From contig JAATFV010000090.1 of NCBI GenBank assembly GCA_015655015.1, forward strand, positions 62,001 through 126,000: a stretch of DNA of 64,000 bases, written 5' to 3'. The notes beneath the pieces were generated by a model, which saw only the letters and a list, made by a program, of their open reading frames with translations, was not told the DNA's origin and made no database searches. This document shows, in pieces, positions 61,708 through 64,000 of the stretch. The translations under genes and the position numbers were made by a program. Numbering within the stretch: position 1 is the first letter of the stretch; each line of letters starts with the position of its first letter. Source of the stretch: Chitinophagales bacterium (GTDB lineage Bacteria > Bacteroidota > Bacteroidia > Chitinophagales > Chitinophagaceae).

Positions 61708-62766
61708 CTAATACAAGAGGTTCTTCAATCTGGCCATATCCGCAATCCGTATCTTGCCGTCTTTTATTTCCACGAGCTTTTCAGATTTGAAATCACTGAG
61801 TGTGCGGATCAGGGATTCAGTGGCAGTGCCTACATACTGGGCAATATCTTCCCGGGAAATGTCCAGAGAAGAAGGAGACATTCCCGCCTTATTGAATTTG
61901 GAATCGATATCCACGAGTGCCGCCGCCACCCGTTTGCGAAGGGATCCATAAGCCAGGCTTAACAGCCTTTCTTCCTTTTCCTGCACATTCTGGGCAATCA
62001 GACGTATAAACTTAGAGGCGATATGAATATCATTATAAATGGCAGATAGAAATTCATCTTTGGGGATCAGGGCCAGCTCGGCGTCTTCCAGCACTTCTGC
62101 CGTATCCTCGTACATCCCGTTCTCCAGCAGGGGTAGGTAACCGATATAATCCCCCGCGGTATAGAGGTTGGTAATGTATTCCTTTCCATCTTCGTGGACC
62201 CGATAGGCTTTTATTTTCCCTTTTTTAAGATAATACAGGAATTTGGGCCTTCTCCCTTCCATAAAAAGGGATAATTTCCGGGATAAGGTTTCCGTATCAT
62301 AGTTGTCGGGATTCAGCGGGATCATACCGGAGACATTCAGGTCGGTCAGCAATTCACTGGCGCCTTTGCCGTCCGTTGCATATTTATTTTGCAGAATATC
62401 GTATTTCTTAAGGCGGATCTCGATAGCATTCAGCAATTCGATATCGTCGAAGGGCTTGGTAATATAATCGTCCGCCCCCATTTCCATTCCTTTCCGGAAG
62501 TCCACACGCTCCGTCCGGGCAGTGAGGAAAATGAATGGGGTGTTCTCCGTCGACTCATTTTTCCGCAGGAGGTGCAGAACTCCGTATCCGTCCAGCTCGG
62601 GCATCATGATATCGCAAATGACCAGGTCGGGCTTTTCTTTCAGGGCCTTTTCCACCCCTTTCTTTCCATTTTCGGCGGTGAGCGCTTCGTAACCGGCCAG
62701 GGAAAGGATCTCGGCAATGTTTTCCCGGATATCATCATGGTCGTCGATAACAAGTAACCTGCGCAT
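61708..62766 (-). CDS. Response-regulator receiver fused to Crp/Fnr-type regulator
   Basis: A 352-residue protein from ATG 62766 (MRRLLVIDDHDD); an upstream extension was rejected because it adds residues before a normal receiver start. Residues 1-122 are a receiver domain with phospho-acceptor Asp52 (DLVICDIMMPELDGYG), IFLTAR and DDYITKPFD. Residues about 145-270 form a cyclic-nucleotide-binding fold (YITNLYTAGDYIGYLPLLENG, AELALIPKDEFLS), followed by a winged helix (SREDIAQYVGTATESLIRTLSDFKSEKLVEI). It can receive both phosphorylation and a small-ligand signal. No histidine kinase is nearby. It is divergent from the CcoI-type ATPase, a normal Fnr/Crp target, with 154 bases between them. Confidence 0.92.
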   Translation of the reverse strand: MRRLLVIDDHDDIRENIAEILSLAGYEALTAENGKKGVEKALKEKPDLVICDIMMPELDGYGVLHLLRKNESTENTPFIFLTARTERVDFRKGMEMGADDYITKPFDDIELLNAIEIRLKKYDILQNKYATDGKGASELLTDLNVSGMIPLNPDNYDTETLSRKLSLFMEGRRPKFLYYLKKGKIKAYRVHEDGKEYITNLYTAGDYIGYLPLLENGMYEDTAEVLEDAELALIPKDEFLSAIYNDIHIASKFIRLIAQNVQEKEERLLSLAYGSLRKRVAAALVDIDSKFNKAGMSPSSLDISREDIAQYVGTATESLIRTLSDFKSEKLVEIKDGKIRIADMARLKNLLY

Positions 62767-62865
62767 GTATAATAAATATTTTGAATGAACGGTATAAAAG
62801 TTACGGCCTACAATACTACTATTTTCCACCAAAAAGAGCAAAATGATTACAATCAGATTAATTGC

Positions 62866-62877
62866 TGACCCCGGTCA
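62866..62877. promoter_or_regulatory. Possible operator between the Crp/Fnr-type regulator and the copper ATPase
   Basis: The inverted repeat TGACC-CC-GGTCA lies 43 bases before ATG 62921 of the ATPase and 99 bases before the regulator start. Crp/Fnr proteins bind inverted repeats with TGA/TCA half-site cores, though their usual spacing is wider, so this is tentative. Confidence 0.35.
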
Positions 62878-62920
62878 TAAATGAGCTTCCCTCGCCAGCC
62901 TACCTTGTCTTTTATTTATT

Positions 62921-64000
62921 ATGGAACCATTAACGGACAAAGAAGTCTGCTGTAACCATTGCGGGGAAAAGTGCAGAACAACTATAATAAGGGCCCAAGA
63001 TAAGATATTTTGCTGCGAAGGCTGCAAAATGGTCTATCAATTGCTGGACCAGAACGGTCTGACGGATTATTATACCCTGAATGATCACCCGGGTCTTACA
63101 GGACAGGCGGAGGACCGCAAGGACAAGTTCGCCTTCCTGGAAGATGAAAAGATCGAGTCGCAGCTGATCTCATTCCGTAATGAATCGGAGACGCATATCA
63201 GCTTTTACCTGCCCCGGATCCACTGCAGCTCCTGTCTCTTCCTCCTGGAAAACCTTCACCGCCTGCATTCCGGGGTGATCACTTCAAGGGTGGATTTTGC
63301 CGCCAGGACGGCGTTTATCGTGTTCGATCCCCGCCGGATATCCCTCCGGGAACTGGCTGAGCTCTTATCCGCCATTGGTTACGAGCCCTATATCAGCCTC
63401 CGGGACATGGGTAAAAGCAAGCCGACAGTCGAAAAAAGCAGCATTTACCGCCTGGGCATCGCTGGTTTCTGCTTCGCCAATATCATGCTGCTGAGCTTCC
63501 CGGAATACCTTGGGCTGGATGGAACCGAAAAATCATTGCAGCTCATTTTCCGTTCGCTCAATTTTATTTTGTCGCTGCCTGTATTTTTTTATAGTGCACA
63601 GCCCTTTTATAGTGCTGCCTGGAAAGGCCTGAAGCGCCGCTTCCTCAACATAGACGCTCCGATCGTGCTGGCTATCTTCGTCACCTTCGCCCGCAGCGCC
63701 TACGAAGTATTGTCCGGAACGGGATCGGGTTATTTCGACAGTATGACGGGCATCGTGTTCTTTATGCTGGCGGGAAGGGCTCTGCAGGACAGGACCTACC
63801 GGCAGCTGTCCTTCGAAAGGGACTATACTTCCTATTTTCCCATTGCCGTGTCCGTATTGGCGGAAGGGAAAAAAATCAGCAGGCCCCTGCCGGATTTACG
63901 CTGCGGCGACACGCTGCTCATTCACCATGGTGAATTGATCCCGGCCGATGGCATTCTCACCCGGGGAGAGGCGCTGATCGACTATAGTTTCGTCACCGGG
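62921..64000 (+). CDS. ccoI: CcoI/FixI-type copper-translocating P-type ATPase (3' end beyond window)
   Basis: The first 360 codons of a P1B-type ATPase. N-terminus: Cys-rich metal-binding region (CCNHCGEKC, FCCEGCKMVY), then a heavy-metal-associated domain with an altered motif (IHCSSCLFLLENLH), membrane helices (FCFANIMLLSF, FILSLPVFFYSAQPFY, APIVLAIFVTFARS) and the start of the actuator domain (GELIPADGILTRGEALIDYSFVTG), with the window ending just where TGES is expected. Such proteins supply copper for assembly of cbb3 cytochrome oxidase. The phosphorylation motif lies outside the window. Divergent from a Crp/Fnr-type regulator. Confidence 0.9.
   Translation, partial: MEPLTDKEVCCNHCGEKCRTTIIRAQDKIFCCEGCKMVYQLLDQNGLTDYYTLNDHPGLTGQAEDRKDKFAFLEDEKIESQLISFRNESETHISFYLPRIHCSSCLFLLENLHRLHSGVITSRVDFAARTAFIVFDPRRISLRELAELLSAIGYEPYISLRDMGKSKPTVEKSSIYRLGIAGFCFANIMLLSFPEYLGLDGTEKSLQLIFRSLNFILSLPVFFYSAQPFYSAAWKGLKRRFLNIDAPIVLAIFVTFARSAYEVLSGTGSGYFDSMTGIVFFMLAGRALQDRTYRQLSFERDYTSYFPIAVSVLAEGKKISRPLPDLRCGDTLLIHHGELIPADGILTRGEALIDYSFVTG

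Noticed and set aside
1-64000. CRISPR arrays, tRNA, rRNA, insertion sequences, integrases
   Set aside because: Looked for regular direct repeats with spacers, tRNA-like cloverleafs, transposase or integrase motifs in all translated frames; none was seen. A tRNA scan and a covariance search were not possible here.

Overview
The window looks like chromosome from a Bacteroidota species, most likely the Chitinophagaceae (Chitinophaga-like). The evidence is dense SusC/SusD outer-membrane uptake pairs, ECF sigma/FecR-type anti-sigma pairs, SusC proteins with an N-terminal STN domain and a leader ahead of the signal peptide, TlpA/DUF4369 thioredoxins, and TAnnTTTG-type promoter boxes with no Shine-Dalgarno. 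No rRNA, tRNA, CRISPR array, insertion sequence or phage module was seen by eye.

Layout. (1) 0-4.3 kb: an operon on the minus strand with a TonB-dependent receptor, a DUF4876 lipoprotein and the first codons of another exported protein. (2) 4.5-7.2 kb: an HdeD-like membrane protein, a decayed copy of the 5' end of the antiporter gene found at 30 kb, and a repeat-bearing outer-membrane protein. (3) Four full ECF sigma - FecR - SusC - SusD modules follow, all on the minus strand. Module A (7.4-17.6 kb) ends in a GH106-type alpha-L-rhamnosidase. Module B (17.8-29.9 kb) carries no hydrolase but has a DUF4843 lipoprotein, a PKD-like lipoprotein and two TlpA-type proteins. Module C (31.7-39.8 kb) ends in one TlpA-type protein. 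Module D (47.5-55.7 kb) ends in an exported 5'-nucleotidase. (4) A CPA1 Na+/H+ antiporter sits between B and C. (5) 40-47.5 kb is mixed accessory DNA: two AraC regulators, two short-chain dehydrogenases, an ORF6N-domain protein with internal repeats, a TPM-domain membrane protein, a transglutaminase, a VOC protein and the tail of a lost SusD gene. (6) 55.9-57.4 kb is a graveyard of a former uptake locus: pieces of a GH127 enzyme, a SusD and a TlpA. (7) 57.7-64 kb: YceI protein, outer-membrane barrel, CoA-transferase, a small unknown protein, a response regulator fused to a Crp/Fnr-type regulator, and, divergent from it, the start of a CcoI-type copper ATPase. This suggests a low-oxygen or redox-linked region.

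How the parts work together. In modules A-D the SusC STN domain is expected to signal through FecR to release the sigma factor, which then drives the SusC/D operon; the downstream gene (rhamnosidase, thioredoxins or nucleotidase) hints at the cargo. The most interesting signal is at the fecR-susC junctions. All four spacers contain a stem-loop followed by a T-rich run on the plus strand only, opposite to the operon. In modules B and C the stems contain wobble pairs that fold only as plus-strand RNA, and a conserved block with an exact TAnnTTTG box overlaps the susC start. This fits short antisense RNAs controlling susC, resembling the PUL antisense RNAs described in Bacteroides.

All calls rest on reading the sequence and translated frames; no database search was run.
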